In this document: positions 49,936 through 61,869 of the stretch, in pieces | Numbering within the stretch: the first letter of the stretch is position 1 | Layout of the letters: the number at the start of each line of letters is the position of its first letter | Assembly (NCBI GenBank): GCA_905116865.2 | Contig: CAJHNH020000845.1 | Coordinates: 152,662 to 216,661, forward strand | Source: Candidula unifasciata | Lineage: Eukaryota > Mollusca > Gastropoda > Stylommatophora > Geomitridae | Direction: 5' to 3' | Length of the DNA stretch: 64,000 bases | Notes under the pieces: model-generated | The model's database searches: none | Told to the model about the DNA's origin: nothing | Seen by the model: only the letters and a program-made list of their open reading frames with translations | Made by a program: the position numbers and the translations under genes

Positions 49936-50604
49936 CAAAAGAAGGACAATATCCATGTTAGGATACTGTGAAGACATAACATTAATAAATGAAAGTTGTT
50001 GCGCGCGTGTGTGTGAGTTTCATAAGTGCAAACTTCACAAGGACCTTGGACCAAGCGAACAAGCCGACCTAATAACTAAAATATTACAACCATAAGGAGA
50101 ATTACAGGGAAGGCCTACATGATGCAGTATGAAAACAGTAGTTTGCACGAGGTTCTCTTCATGGCACAAACTATGAATAGTCGTGTAGACACCGTGTTTT
50201 GCCCAAGCATTACGATCCCTCCACCTGCCTTATTTGCTCCAAAGTAGATGTAACACCAATACGTTTGGAACAAAATACTAAAATTACGTTAAACATACAA
50301 TATAAATAAAGGCCTACTACAAATTATGTGTACAAATTAATACGCGTGCCTCTCAACAATAGTGAGTAAAACAACTGCTTGTTGGGTATCTAATGAAAGT
50401 AGAAGTTTACGCAGATGTAAGCGAATGCTTGCATCACAATTTTTCTACGAGCAATTAAATTCAGTAACAAGAATTAGGTTAGACAGAAAATTACTACTCC
50501 GCCATGCACAAATTATAGACAGTAAAGAGTGAAAGAACTAGAAGGAAACTACGGGTAAATTATAGATTTTGCTTTCCTGTTCTCAGAAAACGATAGTCAG
50601 AAAA

Positions 50605-50690
50605 ATTGTCTAGCCTGCCAGGATTCGAACCTAGAATTTTCTAAATCCGTAGTCAGACACGTTATCCATTGCGCCACATACCCGATATGT
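50605..50690 (-). tRNA. tRNA-Arg-like pseudogene or SINE head
   Basis: Minus strand tggcgcaatggataacgtgt, ctgactacggatttagaaaa, ttctaggttcgaatcctgg gives good D-arm, anticodon arm and TΨC arm (box A and B intact), closest to tRNA-Arg with anticodon position ACG. The anticodon loop has one base too many and the acceptor strands (gggtatg / caggcta) do not pair, so it is probably not a functional tRNA. Confidence 0.45.
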
Positions 50691-50984
50691 GACAGCCTAA
50701 ATCATGTAACCATGGACGGGTAGGCAAAATAATTAGTACCTTTATGCATTCTATGAGGGCCTATCAGTACAGTTTCTCTGTTAATTGCCTAATAAACTGC
50801 ATCACAAATACATACAATAACAGTAGTAAATGCGAAAATGCAATATGGTAAATTTCACGCTTTTTTTCCTAGGAAGAAAATGTGTCGGTAACTTAGCACA
50901 CATTGTCTATAAACAAGGGGCTGTAATGAACACAACGAAGAAAACATTAAAGGGATACTGAATTTTAATATTTTTTTTCTGGCC

Positions 50985-51300
50985 AGATATAATCTCAAAC
51001 ATTAAACTACTTCAAGTCACAAACCAAGAAACTCTGGACAGTATGATAACCAAGAGAAGATGGAAATGGCTTGGCCACGTCATGAGAATGAAACCCGATA
51101 TACCCGCCAGAACAGCTCTCACATGGACACCAGAGGGAAAGAGAAAGAAGGTGCACCCAAAAACAACATGGAGACGAACGAAAGAGTGACCTGAATGCAG
51201 CATCTTTACCATGGAAAACTGCACTGAAGATTGCACAGGACAGAAAAGCATAAAAAGTCCTCTCTAAAGCTTTATGTGCGACTAGGCATAAAGAGAACTG
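50985..51300 (+). mobile_element. LINE 3' fragment
   Basis: ITKRRWKWLGHVMRMKPDIP, ARTALTWTPEGKRKKVHPKT, TWRRT then, after frameshift, ALCATRHKEN-stop. This is the complete tail of a common LINE ORF2 C-terminus. Confidence 0.85.
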
Positions 51301-51384
51301 ATGATGATAATGAATATTAAAATTTAGCTTTCTGTGTTCTACAGGCATTTATATATAAGTCTGTTCAGAATGTTGACTGACTGA

Positions 51385-51590
51385 CTGACTTTCTACCCCG
51401 CCAGGACATCTCACAAGCGATAAACACCCGATGACACAACGTGCCACCATGTGGATGAGGATCACCGTGGAGAGGTCCCAGAAACCGCGTTCAGCCTTAA
51501 AGCCATATTTATGGCCAGGCTATATTGCGGTCCTTGGCAAAAGCCAGTGTAGGGCTTCCATTTACGGAAATTTTCATCCAAGTCCAGTTT
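51385..51590 (+). repeat. Family-B dispersed repeat
   Basis: First of two head-to-tail copies: ccgccaggacatctcacaag, cccgatgacacaacgtgcca, gaggtcccagaaaccgcgtt, ...cggtccttggcaaaagcc. Confidence 0.82.
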
Positions 51591-51599
51591 TCATCGGAT

Positions 51600-51830
51600 T
51601 GGATTGGATTGGATTTTTTACCCCACCAGGACATCACACAAGCGACAAACACCCGATGACACAAAGTGCCACCATGCGGATGAGGATCACCGTGGAGAGG
51701 TCCCAGAAACCGCGTTCAGACATTTGGCCATAATGATGACCTGCCTATATTGCGGCCCCTGGCAAAAGCCAGAGTGGGGCTTCAAATAACAAAAAATAAC
51801 GTCCTAAGAAGGACGAAAAGCAGTAATAGC
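51600..51830 (+). repeat. Family-B dispersed repeat
   Basis: Second copy, about 90% like the first by eye; ends gggcttcaaataacaaaaaa and cgtcctaagaaggacg, a small inverted repeat. Confidence 0.82.
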
Positions 51831-52374
51831 CAGTTTTCATCGTGAATTATTACTATATCTAGACTCAGAATGTTTCCTTAGTAGTCCAGTACGACTGTTT
51901 CAGATGCTATCGCTTTTGTGTTTACAGAAATAAGCGCTTTCATTCCCTTGCTCTACGGCAAATCCCGGACAGTAGATCCACGCGTCCCTGTAATGTTGAC
52001 TTGCTAGTTTTTGGTATCCACTGGTACTAAATTTGTCCATTTTGAACCTTCTGCAGTAGCGACTGAAAACCAAACCTCCATTTTCTGCGGTCTATGCTAG
52101 AGCACTAAAGGGAAACAATTAACCAAATATAAAAGTGAACTCAAAAATTAGAATTATTAGCCTTGTTAGTAACGTCAAAATAACCTCTTTTTTTTCTCCA
52201 AATATTCTAAATATTTTCCACAAAGCATTAATAAATTACAGATATTGTGTATTTTGGGTGCTCAGGGCGCGTTTGTTTTGAAAGGTTTTTATTAAGGCTC
52301 CATAGCGGCAACGTTCACGTTCTGTTTGTGTTTGTCATGTTATGAAGCTTGCTGATATTTGCATCCTGTCATCT

Positions 52375-52575
52375 CCTTGTGGGATGACATTTTTCATTGT
52401 TTGAAGCCCTTCTCTGGCTCTTGCCAGGGCCGCAATATAGCCCGACCATAAATATGGTCTAATGGCTGAACGCGGTTTCTAGGACCTCTTCACATGTGAT
52501 CCTCATCCACGTGATGGCACTTTGTGTCATCGGGTGTTTATCGCTTGTTGATGTCCTGGTGGAGTAAAGATAGAG
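52375..52575 (-). repeat. Family-B dispersed repeat
   Basis: Inverted relative to the 51.4-51.8 kb copies: ggctcttgccagggccgcaa, ...aacgcggtttctaggacctc, ...tggcactttgtgtcatcggg. Confidence 0.82.
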
Positions 52576-52589
52576 ATAGAAACCTTGCT

Positions 52590-52810
52590 GATATAAATCA
52601 GTCGTCCCTTTGCGGAATGCAATTTTTCGTTGTTTGAAGCCCCACCCCGGCTTTTGCCGGGTCCCTAAATATAGCTGGGCCACATTTGATGTGGCCATAA
52701 CGACTGAAAGGGGTTTCTGGGACCACTCCACGGGTGATCCTCGTCCGCATGGTGGCACTTTATGTCACCGGTTGCTTATCGCTTGTTTGATGTCATGGTG
52801 GGGTTAAAAA
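52590..52810 (-). repeat. Family-B dispersed repeat
   Basis: Fourth copy of the cluster, minus orientation: ttgaagccccaccccggctt, ...gcatggtggcactttatgtc. Confidence 0.82.
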
Positions 52811-52889
52811 AAAAGCAAGAAAACTTGCTGATATACTATTTGTTCGGTTTTATGTCTTTTTTTCCATCAGGCCAAACAATTTCTATAGG

Positions 52890-53240
52890 CCTCAGAAATG
52901 TAGTTTTACAGAAGAATGCTTAGAATACCTTGGACAGCCAAAAAGAGCAACCATGAGGTTTTGAAAGAGGCGGGAGCTTGAAGGCAACTTATCACAGACA
53001 TCAGAAGGTGACAGGCATCGTTTTTCGGCCATGTTATGAGAAGAGGGAAAATAGAACATGTTGTGACCACTGGAAAGATCTGTGGAAGGAGAGATAGAGG
53101 AAGACAACGAGAGAAGATGCTTGACAGTCTTATTGCATGGCATGGAGGTGTGTCGGTACACGAACTGATACATGCTGCAGGAGATGGCAGATTTTGGAAT
53201 AGCATGATCGCCCACGCCAGTCGGCAAGGCACCTGATGAT
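52890..53240 (+). mobile_element. LINE 3' fragment
   Basis: FFGHVMRRGKIEHVVTTGKI, CGRRDRGRQREKMLDSLIAW and FWNSMIAHASRQGT-stop; upstream RMLRIPWTAKKSNHEVL in another frame. Same tail family as 13484-13735. Confidence 0.85.
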
Positions 53241-53639
53241 GATTCCATCTCTCTCTAGCTGACAACAGTTTTCTCGTCTTGTGCTTCACATGAAAATATT
53301 TGATGTGAAAATAAGATTTCACCCTAGCAGAAGATGGATTTATGACACTGAAGACCTTCTTCATCGGCATGGATTGACAACCCTTGCAACACATCAAGCA
53401 ATGGATCGCGATTTGCTCCCCCCACCTTCCTCCTGAGACTTAACAGCAACACTAGAAATTAATGACGATGACATATGAAGGATTGTACAAACACACCTTA
53501 TCGTATCACGACCGATCAGTAGATCCTTTCTAGAACGTCGCTCTCATCAAAGCACGCCTGAAATTATCTCTCTCTCTCTAGCCAATTCTCCAGCGCTATG
53601 TGCTACATAGCCAATGCATCGCCAATGTCTTGTATCCAC

Positions 53640-53925
53640 AATCGTGGAGGTCAGCCTTGGCCTCGTTTTCCGGAAACTGTACCCTCCATCACGGTTCTCT
53701 TCAGGCCACCATGGAGATCAACATGGCAAAAATATCTCAGCTTTCGGGATAGGATGCTGGTAATGAGCCAGTTTTCCTCTATGCTCAGATCGTGTTGGCG
53801 TTTTTTCTGTTCCTTGGTCCTTGGATTTCTGTGTATTTTCAGCAGCACTTCGGTTTCAAATCTTCGAGTTTTCTTCAGCGGCCCAGTAAGATTTCGTGAC
53901 TCACATCCATAAGATAAGGAAATGA
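53640..53925 (-). mobile_element. LINE 3' fragment
   Basis: Minus strand YGCESRNLTGPLKKTRRFET, ENWLITSILSRKLRYFCHVD, LHGGLKRTVMEG and SGKRGQG-type tail. Confidence 0.8.
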
Positions 53926-54280
53926 GAGAGCAGATGAGCTGGCAAAAGCTGGGAGTAATCTTCCATAACCTCATCCACCACACAGCTACAAGGAAACAAA
54001 ACCACGCTAAAGCTGTCTTTATGCGGGAGTGAAGAAGGCAGAATGGAGATTACAGACCAGAGAGTGACAGCATAAACAAACTCAACAGGAAAGAACAAAC
54101 ATACATTTTAAGGCTTCGGACAGGACAGAGTGGTCTTCGAGCACACCTGCACAGAATCTGCTGCCTGTGATTGTGGAGCAGAAAGACAGACCCTGAGCAC
54201 ATACTTCAGTACTGCCCTAACTTGTCCCAGCAAAGACAGTAGATCTGGCCCAAACGCACAATCATATTTGTGACCCAGAC
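53925..54280 (+). mobile_element. Retroelement RNase H fragment
   Basis: The plus strand reads MREQ/RADELAKAGSNLPQ-type, the RNase H motif around the last catalytic Asp, then in other frames KEQTYILRLRTGQSGLRAHL and EHILQYCPNL. This is the RNase H C-terminus and zinc-knuckle-like region typical of some non-LTR elements. Frameshifted. Confidence 0.7.
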
Positions 54281-54315
54281 GGGACTCAATGTTTAGCATG
54301 ACTGATGTCAAAAGC

Positions 54316-54386
54316 AGAAGAAGAAGAAGAAGAAGAAGAAGAAGAAGAAGAAGAAGAAGAAGAAGAAGAAGAAGAAGAAGAAGAAG
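54316..54386. repeat. (AGA)n microsatellite
   Basis: About 23 perfect AGA units. The Leu/Ser/Phe runs across it are artefacts. Confidence 0.95.
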
Positions 54387-54654
54387 ATCCATAAGATGCG
54401 ACGAGAAAGATGCATGGCAAATCCACACAAAACAGCGTATTTAATAATTGACCCCGGGCTCCCAGGTCGAACCAGCCTAACAGGGGAATCTGAAAATAAC
54501 ATGGCAAGTTCAGACTGGCAGCACGGTGTTGGCATCAAGGCTCATCCACTGCCGACTGGTTTATACATTTTGTGTGTGTGTGTGTTTTGTTTGAGCATTG
54601 AGAAAATTAGTGAGGAAAATGATGAAATTAAAGTGAAGGACCTTTTCCACAACT

Positions 54655-54880
54655 ATATGCGTATAAGGCATATAGGGCTAGACCTTTATTTTATATACCA
54701 CTCGACACTCGATGGGTGATGTGGTCAACATCGAGTCTACCGCTTTTACTTCCCAGAAATTAACCTGGTACCTGTTTAAGGCTGGGTCAGTCTGGGAGTC
54801 AACACCCTTTTTGAAACAATTCAGGCTCCACAACTACAATTGAGCGTCTAGCCACTACAAGACGGCGGCTTGAAATGATG
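54655..54880 (-). mobile_element. tRNA-derived SINE
   Basis: Minus strand head gtcttgtagtggctagacgc; body with gggtgatgtggtcaacatcg (plus) as in 8985-9295. Confidence 0.65.
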
Positions 54881-54922
54881 AACATAGAATAGATGAATTC
54901 AAGAGCAGTGACGAATAAGAGA

Positions 54923-57300
54923 AATGTCTGAGCAATCACTAGTATCAACAGTTATAAGACAGGGACGATGTCTGAGCAACCACTAGTATCAACAGTTATA
55001 AGACAGAGACGATGTCTGAGCAACCACTAGTATCAACAGTTATAAGACAGAGAAGATGTCTGAGCAACCACTAGTATCAACAGTTATAAGACAGGGACGA
55101 TGTCTGAGCAACCACTAGTATCAACAGTTATAAGACAGGGACGATGTCTGAGCAACCACTAGTATCAACAGTTATAAGACAGAGACGATGTCTGAGCAAC
55201 CACTAGTATCAACAGTTATAAGACAGAGAAGATGTCTGAGCAACCACTAGTATCAACAGTTATAAGACAGGGACGATGTCTGAGCAACCACTAGTATCAA
55301 CAGTTATAAGACATAGACGATGTCTGAGCAACCACTAGTATCAACAGTTATAAGACAGAGACGATGTCTGAGCAACCACTAGTATCAACAGTTATAAGAC
55401 AGGGACGATGTCTGAGCAACCACTAGTATCAACAGTTATAAGACAGGGACGATGTCTGAGCAACCACTAGTATCAACAGTTATAAGACAGAGACGATGTC
55501 TGAGCAACCACTAGTATCAACAGTTATAAAACAGAGACGATGTCTGAGCAACCACTAGTATCAACAGTTATAAGACAGAGACGATGTCTGAGCAACCACT
55601 AGTATCAACAGTTATAAGACAGAGACGATGTCTGAGCAACCACTAGTATCAACAGTACTAAAACAGAGACGATGTCTGAGCAACCACTAGTATTAACAGT
55701 TATAAGACAGAGACGATGTCTGAGCAACCACTAGTATCAACAGTTATAAGACAGGGACGATGTCTGAGCAACCACTAGTATCAACAGTTATAAGACAGGG
55801 ACGATGTCTGAGCAACCACTAGTATCAACAGTTATAAGACAGAGACGATGTCTGAGCAACCACTAGTATCAACAGTTATAAGACAGGGACAATGTCTGAG
55901 CAACCAATAGTATCAACAGTTTTAAGACAGAAACGATGTCTGAGCAACCACTAGTATCAACAGTTATAAAACAGAGAAGATGTCTGAGCAACCACAAGTA
56001 TCAACAGTCATAAGACAGGGACGATGTCTGAGCAACCACTAGTATCAACTGTTATAAGACAGAGACGATGTCTGAGCAACCACTAGTATCAACAGTTATA
56101 AGACAGGGACGATGTCTGAGCAACCACTAGTATCAACAGTTATAAGACAGGGACGATGTCTGAGCAACCACTAGTATCAACAGTTATAAAACAGAGACGA
56201 TGTCTGAGCAACCACTAGTATCAGCAGTTATAAGACAGAGATATGCTGGACAACCACTAGTATCAACAGTTATAAAACAGAGACGATGTCAGAGAAACCA
56301 CTAGTATCAGCAGTTATAAAACAGAGACGATGTCTGAGCAACCACTAGTATCAACTGTTATAATACAGAGACGATGTCTGAACAACCACTAGTATCAACT
56401 GTTATAAGACAGAGACGATGTCTGAGAAACCACTAGTATCAACAGTTATAAGACAGGGACGATGTCTGAGCAACCACTAGTATTAACAGTTATAAGACAG
56501 AGACGATGTCTGAGCAACAACTAGTATCAGCAGTTATAAGACAGAGACGATGTCTGAGCAACCACTAGTATCAACTGTTATAAGACAGAGACGATGTCTG
56601 AGCAACCACTAGTATCAACAGTTATAAGACAGGGACGATGTCTGAGCAACCACTAGTATCAACAGTCATAAGACAGAGACGATGTCTGAGAAACCACTAG
56701 TATCAACAGTTATAAGACAGGGACGATGTCTGAGCAACCACTAGTATCAACAGTTATAAGACAGAGACGATGTCTGGACAACCACTAGTATCAACAGTTA
56801 TAAGACAGAGAAGATGGCTAAGCAACCACTAGTATCAACAGTTATAAGACAGAGAAGATGGCCAGACAACCACTAGTATCAACAGTTATAAGACAGAGAA
56901 GATGGCTGGACAATCACTAGTATCAACAGTTATAAGACAGATACGATGTCTGAGCAACCACTAGTATCAACAGTTATAAGATAGGGACGATGTCTGAGCA
57001 ACCACTAGTATCAACAGTTATAAGACAGAGACGATGTCTGAGCAACCACTAGTATCAACAGTTATAAGACAGAGAAGATGGCTGAGCAACCACTAGTATC
57101 AACAGTTATAAGACAGAGACGATGGCTGGACAACCACTAGTATCAACAGTTATAAGACAGAGAAGATGGCTGGACAACCACTAGTATCAACACTTATAAG
57201 ACAGAGACGATGTCTGAGCAACCACTAGCATCAACAGTTATAAGACAGAGACGATGTCTGAGTAACCACTAGTATCAACAGTTATAAGACAGAGACGATG
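54923..57300. repeat. 44-bp satellite, 2.4 kb
   Basis: About 54 copies of ctgagcaaccactagtatca, acagttataagacagagacg, atgt. The left half is homogeneous; the right half carries gaagatggct/ggacaac variants clustered at 56770-57180. No unique spacers, so it is a tandem satellite and not a CRISPR array. Confidence 0.97.
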
Positions 57301-57405
57301 GTACTGTACTGGACACATCCTGAGAAGAGACGATCAGAGTATCACCAAACAGGCACTGAAATGGGAAAAAGAGGGGCTGGGAAAACTAGGACATAGCAAA
57401 GAAAC
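57298..57405 (+). mobile_element. LINE tail fragment abutting the satellite
   Basis: CTGHILRRDDQSITKQALKW then EKEGLGKLGHSKETL resembles the GHxLRkp...ITrQALkW tail of LINE ORF2. Confidence 0.65.
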
Positions 57406-57407
57406 CC

Positions 57408-57495
57408 TTCTTCTTCTTCATTTTCTTCTTCTTGTTCTTCTTCATGTTCATGTAAACTCAGGTAGAAAGTTCTGGTTGTTCGTTCACACTAGGCC
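57408..57495 (-). repeat. Family-A tail fragment
   Basis: ttcttcttcattttcttctt, then gtaaactcaggtagaaagtt and ctggttgttcgttcac. Confidence 0.65.
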
Positions 57496-57523
57496 TTTAG
57501 CGCACATTCCACAGTGAAAGTTG

Positions 57524-58072
57524 ACAGCTGCAGGACCACATAAACCAACGACAGTTGCAGGACCACATAAACCAACTACACGACAGCTGCAGGACCACAT
57601 AAACCAACGAAACGACAGTTGCAGGACCACATAAACCAACTACACGACAGCTGCAGGACCACATAAACCAACAATACGACAGTTGCAGGACCACATCAAC
57701 CAACTACACGACAGCTGCAGGACCACATAAACCAACTACACGACAGTTGCAGGACCACATAAACCAACTACACGACAGCTGCAGGACCACATAAACCAAC
57801 TACACGACAGTTGCAGGACCACATAAAACAACTACACGACAGCTGCAGAACCACATAAACCAACTACACGACAGTTGCAGGACCACATAAACCAACTACA
57901 CGACAGCTGCAGGACCACATAAACTAACTACACGACAGCTGCAGGACCACATAAACCAACAACACGACAGCTGCAGGACCACATAAACCAACAACACGAC
58001 AGTTGCAGGACCACATAAACCAACAACACGACAGTTGCAGGACCACATAAACGAACTACACGACAGTTGCCT
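57524..58072. repeat. 32-bp satellite with dimeric structure
   Basis: About 17 copies of cgacagttgcaggaccacat plus aaaccaactaca. The cagttg and cagctg variants alternate through most of the array, giving a 64-bp dimer. Confidence 0.94.
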
Positions 58073-58079
58073 TAAACAT

Positions 58080-58440
58080 CACATGAAGATCAATAAAGAA
58101 AAAAGAAAAAAACAGAAGTCATGAGAATAAGCAGAGAGCAACAAACCGTCAACAACCATCAAAGATCAAAGTCTAAAACAAGTGCAAGAATTTAAATGCT
58201 AGGGAAGCATCTTTATATACAATGGTAAAACAAAAAGAGATAAAGCAGCGAGGATCCAACAAGCCAACGATGCCACGTTCCAACTTGCTCCAATTGAAAA
58301 ACACACTGCTATCCGAATAGAGACAAAAATGCATAATAAAAATACACAATTTATACCGATTTTAGGTTTAACAGTGCCAGACTTGGGCATTGACAAAATA
58401 ACACAATAGAAAACAAACTACCTGTGGGATAAGACGTTTG
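58080..58440 (+). mobile_element. LINE ORF2 fragment
   Basis: Broken frames give KTEVMRISREQQTVN-like, EFKC-stop-GSIFIYNGKTKREIK, QLAPIEKHTAIRIE and QCQTWALTK: the thumb region of the family at 60195-61103. Confidence 0.7.
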
Positions 58441-58999
58441 AGAATGTTTTTTTTTTTTTTTGTTGTTGTTTTGTTTATTGGTAGAAAACATGGTTTACAA
58501 TATTTCATATACATTTACAAAAGCAAAAATAATCAAATGGTAAAAAATGATGATGACTGGGACCTATATTCCATCAACATTTGGAAGAGAGTAGAACAAA
58601 GCAGGAGACAGCAGGAGACAGGGGGTAAGGAAAGGAGAGGACATTCATAATGATTTGTTGGTGGTGTTGGTATCCTGTGATGCTGATGATGATGGTGGTG
58701 ATGATATGGTTACATCTTATATACATTTTTTAAACAGATTTTAGAAAAACAAATTGAGGGTGCTGATAATGAGGCATAATGAGACTGACCTCACATCTCA
58801 CCAGCATTTGACAAAGAAGGAGAAAGGGAGGAAGAAAATGACCGGGGAGGGCAGGAGGAAAGGTGGGGGCCATTCATTTTTTATGCTGGTGATATTTTTT
58901 CTTCAATTGTTTAAATTATAATCGTTCCAGTTTCCGAGCTCCACTTTTTCAATGACATCGCATGAAATAGTGCTACGTCACTAGGACGCCATCTGGTCT

Positions 59000-59340
59000 G
59001 CTTACATTAGTTATCACCTTCAGCTGGAGCCGGTCGTGGTCTGACAATCTCTGATACCAGAAGAGAACGAGTGAGAAACGACGTGATCACGAGAACTGTT
59101 GGAGCCAGACCCATAGTCAAATGTATTGAAAAACAATGAATGAAATGTTTTGGCCATCTAATGAGAATAAAACTAAGGGTGCCAGCAGCAAGAGTGTACA
59201 ACCTCAAAATCAAAACACCAAGAGGCAGGGGAAGACCAAGCAGAAGATGGATTGAAGGAGTCACTGACACCTTGACACTGCATAACATCACGGCTTATCA
59301 AGCGACTGAGCGCGCCCTGGCTCGGCTGCCGATCGTGTAA
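59000..59340 (+). mobile_element. LINE 3' fragment
   Basis: MKCFGHLMRIKLRVPAARVY, KIKTPRGRGRPSRRWIEGVT, DTLTLHNITAYQATERALAR then stop. Short frame intact for 66 residues. Confidence 0.82.
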
Positions 59341-59859
59341 TGAACTGCGACGCCTAGCGGTATACCCAGCTATTGACAAAAGAAAGAAAGACAATATGGA
59401 TACTCTTTTTATAAAATGGCATTTGATGAAATATATAAGGATATCAATCAGGAAGCCTTTGCTTTCCGTGTTTTTTCCTGATACTCATCACATGTTTTTA
59501 ATGACTATGGTTACTTTTGTTACTAGGTCTTGGTCAGATATGACTGAGCTACTGTATAAAAGTAGCTGGTACCACCTGTCTTCTGCTACGCCCAATGTTG
59601 GGCGGCGTATACTAACACAACATCCCATATTGTGCCAACGGCTTCGGGCGGAGGAGAGCATTTTGGAGGATTCTAGCCTGATCCCAGGAAAAGGAAATGC
59701 ACCTTGAAAATTTTGTGTTATGCCAGAGCAGACCAGGCCCTTAACCTTGGCTGGCAGCTGGTCTAAGAGGGAAGCTCCGACAGGCGGACAGATAGAGCAC
59801 TGCTCTTCTAATCCGGCAGCTTCTGCAGCCTGCCTTGTTCCAAACGTACTGGTTTTACC

Positions 59860-60065
59860 TTTCCTTTGGAGTAAGTAAGGCAGGTCGAGGGAGGGATCAT
59901 TATGCATGGGCAACAAATGGTCTCTACAATACTGCCCAGACTTTGTGCTATGGAGAGGCAGGTCTTGCTAGTCACACTCGCCATCGCCATGGGCTGTGAG
60001 TCTCATGCCTCCTCATTGCGTAATAAAACACTATCGTCTGGAAAGACGGAAAGGTGCCAATGCCA
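59860..60065 (+). repeat. Family-D dispersed repeat
   Basis: aaatggtctctacaatactg, cccagactttgtgctatgga, ...actatcgtctggaaagacgg, aaaggtgcca. Confidence 0.65.
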
Positions 60066-60194
60066 GTGACTTTTGTTACAGTAACTGGAAACCTGACGCT
60101 AACGCATGGGATACAACTTGTAATTAATTGTCATTGTCAATGAAATCTTGGTTATCGTTCTTGTCTCGAATTATAATACGAAACGTCCACGAAC

Positions 60195-61103
60195 GGATCG
60201 AAGGCAGGGTTGTCAAGAACTTTTAGAGTGAACTCTGGTGTGCGTCAGGGCTGTGTACTATCACCGCTTCTTTTTATAACATACATGGATACCATATGTA
60301 GTGAAACGAACTTTAATCATGAAGAAGATATTACAGAATTACTTTTCGCCGACGACCAGGTACTCATAGCAGAAAATACGGAATGCCTACAGAACCACCT
60401 AAATCAAATTAGTAACAATGGGGAGGAGTATAATATGAAAATAAACACTACGAAGACAGAGACAATGATGATAGGAAGACATAAAGACAATTTAGAAATT
60501 AAATTAAAAAACAACACCTTGAGACAAACAGAGGAATTTAAGTATTTGGGAGCAATTTTTACATCAGACGGAAAACTGGACAGAGAAATTAACTCCAGAT
60601 GTGCCAAAGCTAATCAAGTAATGGGTCAACTATCTCCCCTGTTGACACATAAGCAGATACCTCGGAGTACTAAATTGAATCTTATCAGAACTATTTTTTG
60701 GCCAACACTATGCTATCAATGCCAAACGTGGACACTTACATACTTCAATGAACGTGAAATTGTGACAACAGAGATGAAATGCCTTAGAAGAGCTGCAGGA
60801 GTTTCAAGGAACGACAGAACACGAAATCACGAAATCAGACGAATGCTTGGAATAAAGCCAGTCTTAAAGGTCATCAAAGAACAACAAATGAAGTGGTTTG
60901 GACACCTAACAAGAATGCCCTGGTACTATCTGCCACAGCGAGCCACACTGAAACGTTACAAAGGGTATAGAGCGAGTGGAAGACCTCGGAAAATATGGAG
61001 TGATGGCATTAAGAACAGCCTTACAGTAATGAACATCAGTCTTAATAGTGCTCTTGACAGAGCTCATCAACGAACATTACATCTCTCCCCGACACTTCGA
61101 TGA
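60195..61103 (+). mobile_element. 5'-truncated LINE ORF2, long intact frame
   Basis: About 300 residues open to a stop at 61101-61103. Starts just before reverse-transcriptase motif B (FRVNSGVRQGCVLSPLLF), then motif C LLFADDQVLIAEN. The thumb block FKYLGAIFTSDGKLDREINS is followed by LCYQCQTWTLTYFNEREIVT, MKCLRRAAGVSRNDRTRN and the tail MKWFGHLTRMPWYYLPQRAT, SGRPRKIWSDGIKNSLTVMN. Endonuclease and fingers are missing. There is no stop in the surviving part, so it is a fairly young insertion, or selection has acted; truncation is the simple reading. Relatives: 18060, 58080. Confidence 0.9.
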
Positions 61104-61434
61104 GGTACAAGGTGGAAGAGAAGAAGACGAACGAAAAGAAATAGTGGGTATATGTTTAATTGTCGTTCCTATTGTTGTAATCACAATCTGTGGAGTTAAT
61201 ACAAGATATACTACTATAGTGTGTCTTACTTTTTGCACTGTTTTTTACATTACGGCTATATTGGCAATCGATTCTACTAGATTAATCCTAACAGTGTTAG
61301 AATGAGGCAATTGAAAAGAAAGAAATGGCATCATAAATTGTTGAACAACCATATTTCAATACCTGCCACCATTAAGGAAAACAGGCTCTGTTGTTATCCG
61401 CCCAAACATAGGGCATAGTTTTTTTATATTGTTT

Positions 61435-61590
61435 TAATGTCCCACCCTGTCTGTCGTGAGGGGCCATAAATATAACCTTTGAGTTAAACATCATTTCTGG
61501 ACTAGCACCCGGATTATTCTCATCGAAATGGTAACACTTTGTGTCATCAGGTGTTCATTGGTTGCTGTGCGGTCCTGCTGGGGTTGAACC
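61435..61590 (-). repeat. Family-B dispersed repeat, diverged
   Basis: ttaaacatcatttctggact, ...ggtaacactttgtgtcatca, ggtgttcattggttgctg. Confidence 0.65.
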
Positions 61591-61869
61591 AGTGATCAGT
61601 AGTTAACATCATTTTAGCTAAGGTCAATAACTAAAACACCTGTATAGGGCAGTGATATTCTAAACTAACTGTTACACGCAGCTTGATACATGACATAATA
61701 CACACAGTTAATTACATTCACACTATAAAGAAGCTCAGCGAAGAGGGAGGAGACAAACTGAAAGTAATCAACTGATTTGAAAAAACATAAAACGTGGCGT
61801 CGTATTTAGTCAATATAGTTATAATTTTTCTCATTCTGATGTGGGGCAATGAATCTCTTTGTTAATTTT

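Noticed and set aside
54108..54538. Poly-Leu, poly-Ser and poly-Phe proteins
   Set aside because: Produced by the (AGA)n microsatellite.
54923..57300. CRISPR array
   Set aside because: Units are contiguous tandem copies without unique spacers, in a eukaryotic genome and without cas genes.
61104..61305. Hydrophobic 50-residue tail after the LINE stop (membrane peptide)
   Set aside because: Lies in the presumed LINE 3' UTR, no start context; chance hydrophobic frame in AT-rich DNA.
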